A stretch of 64,000 nt of DNA, taken from Bacteroides luhongzhouii (lineage in GTDB: Bacteria; Bacteroidota; Bacteroidia; Bacteroidales; Bacteroidaceae). Under the pieces are notes generated by a model. It was not told the DNA's origin. It made no database searches and was given only the letters and a program-made list of their open reading frames with translations. The position numbers and the translations under genes are program-made. This document shows, piece by piece, positions 62,975-64,000 of the stretch. Positions within the stretch are counted from its first letter, which is position 1; every line of letters starts with the position of its first letter. The stretch spans positions 3,844,001-3,908,000 of the forward strand of contig NZ_CP059973.1 of assembly GCF_009193295.2 (NCBI RefSeq), read 5' to 3'.

Positions 62975-64000
62975 ATGGGAGCAGTGAAAAGAAACACACT
63001 AAGCGTATTGTTCATCATTAAGAAATCAAAACTTCTGAAAAACGGTGAAGCTCCTGTTTGTATGCGCATCACCGTAAACAAGCGAGTAGCCGAAGTTATG
63101 ATTAAACGGAGTATTCCCATAGACTTATGGAATCAGAAAAAGGAATGTTCCAAAGGAAAAGACCGTGTAGCCACCGAACTAAACCACTATATCAATACGG
63201 TTCGTGCTAAAGTATTGCAGATACACCGTGAATTGGAGATAGACAACAAACCGATAACAGCCGATATTATAAAGGATTGTTTCTACGGGCGGGACAAGGT
63301 ACAGCGCACCTTGCTGGAAGTGTATGCAGAGCATAACGAAAAATGTCGTGCCCTGATTGGCAAAGAATATACGGAAAGCACAGTTACCAAGTTTGATACT
63401 TCAATAAACCGCTTGAAAGAATATATCCGTAGTTGCTACCACCGTGATGATATAATGCTGGCAGAACTGGATGGGCAATTTATTCGTGATTTTGATTTTT
63501 GGCTGAAAACGGATAAGCATTGCCAAAATAATTCCGCATTGAAGCATTTGAAGAACTTGAAAAAAGTTGTTCGTATTGCTTTGGCTAACGACTGGATAAA
63601 GAAAGACCCGTTTTACGGCATCCACTTCAAGCAGGAAGAAGTTAATGTAGAGTTCCTTTCACGTGAAGAATTGGATGTTTTGATGAACAAAGAATTTACT
63701 ATCAAACGTTTGGAGCAGGTAAGGGATATTTTTGTCTTTTGCTGTTTTACCGCACTTGCTTTCGTTGATGTGCAGCAGTTAAGCCGTGAGCACCTGATAA
63801 AAGACAATAACGGTGCTTTGTGGATACGCAAGGCACGGCAGAAAACCAATCAGATGTGCAACATTCCCGTTTTATCCATTCCCCAAAGGATATTGGGGAA
63901 ATATGAAGATAATGCAGAGTGTATAAAGAAAGGTGTGCTTTTACCCGTAATCAGTAATCAGCGCATGAATGCCTACTTAAAAGAAATCGCTGATTTATGC
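62975..64000 (+). CDS. Tyrosine recombinase (Bacteroidales integrase), 3' end outside window
   Basis: 342 codons visible. An N-terminal arm-binding region (about 10-60, with LFIIKKSKLLKNGEAPVCM and IPIDLWNQKKE), then a SAM-like core-binding domain (about 108-210, with RLKEYIRSCY and LKHLKNLKKVVRIAL) and the start of the catalytic domain (SREELDVLM onward). The first catalytic Arg is replaced: FTALAFVD has Ala262 where Arg is usual, as is known for IntDOT-type enzymes. IRKARQKT contains the conserved Lys. The HxxR and Tyr parts lie beyond the window end. It starts 243 bp after tRNA-Asp and reads away from it. Confidence 0.93.
   Translation, partial: MGAVKRNTLSVLFIIKKSKLLKNGEAPVCMRITVNKRVAEVMIKRSIPIDLWNQKKECSKGKDRVATELNHYINTVRAKVLQIHRELEIDNKPITADIIKDCFYGRDKVQRTLLEVYAEHNEKCRALIGKEYTESTVTKFDTSINRLKEYIRSCYHRDDIMLAELDGQFIRDFDFWLKTDKHCQNNSALKHLKNLKKVVRIALANDWIKKDPFYGIHFKQEEVNVEFLSREELDVLMNKEFTIKRLEQVRDIFVFCCFTALAFVDVQQLSREHLIKDNNGALWIRKARQKTNQMCNIPVLSIPQRILGKYEDNAECIKKGVLLPVISNQRMNAYLKEIADLC

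Overview
The window looks like a chromosomal segment of a gut Bacteroides (Bacteroidales). The main reasons are the recurrent promoter box TAnnTTTG just upstream of genes, a complete Na+-NQR operon, serC next to serA, Bacteroidetes-type lipoproteins and signal peptides, a CarboxypepD-reg/TonB receptor, DUF1573, DUF1460 and DUF4923 proteins, a short serA whose catalytic His site reads Lys, and a Bacteroidales tyrosine recombinase. No species is claimed.

Layout. (1) Positions 1-18306, all on the minus strand, are an exopolysaccharide locus in two transcription blocks. The upstream block (18306 down to 10618) encodes a short TolC-like outer membrane protein, a Wzz-type co-polymerase with a degenerate kinase domain, an O-antigen polymerase/ligase-type membrane protein and three glycosyltransferases, and ends in a strong terminator. 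After a 0.9-kb repeat-rich gene-free gap comes the second block (9700 to beyond base 1): six more glycosyltransferases, a Wzx flippase, a SAM methyltransferase and a CotH-kinase lipoprotein. Together they could build, flip, polymerise and decorate a surface polysaccharide; no priming glycosyltransferase and no Wza exporter is seen. (2) 18444-21440: a POTRA-less BamA/D15-type barrel protein and a secreted C1-family peptidase. (3) 21464-27555: nqrABCDEF, the sodium-pumping NADH:quinone oxidoreductase. (4) 27698-36590: a DEAD-box-type helicase (DEFD variant), serC, serA, a DUF1015 protein, a YigZ/IMPACT protein, a secreted C39-like peptidase, an orphan HpaII-like restriction-endonuclease-family protein and a nitroreductase.

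(5) 36619-43530, minus strand: gcvP, a glyoxalase-II-like hydrolase, rsmG, a DUF3298-type lipoprotein, a YecH-like protein and a membrane metallophosphoesterase. (6) 43753-50251: a copper-handling set (Cys-rich HYC_CC_PP-like protein, TonB receptor, secreted HMA metallochaperone-like protein, CopA-type P1B ATPase) followed by an AraC regulator divergent from lipB. (7) 50897-55419, minus strand: a tight cluster of an OPT peptide transporter, an esterase-DUF1460 amidase fusion and a PorV/PorQ-family barrel protein. (8) 55422-62532: DUF1573, DUF4923, engB, a sodium/solute symporter, recR, a small membrane protein, a GNAT acetyltransferase, a YqgE/AlgH protein and a PLP aminotransferase. (9) 62607-64000: tRNA-Asp followed directly by a truncated tyrosine-recombinase gene, probably the edge of an integrated element extending past the window.

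Promoters follow the Bacteroides -7 consensus and several decide start codons. Three genes (helicase, yigZ, lipB) begin 4-5 nt after the -7 box and are candidates for leaderless mRNAs. Intergenic DNA carries several inverted-repeat families, the most striking being a nested inverted-repeat segment between the two polysaccharide blocks, a palindrome just upstream of the copper TonB-receptor promoter box, and four palindromes at an exact 22-bp period upstream of engB.
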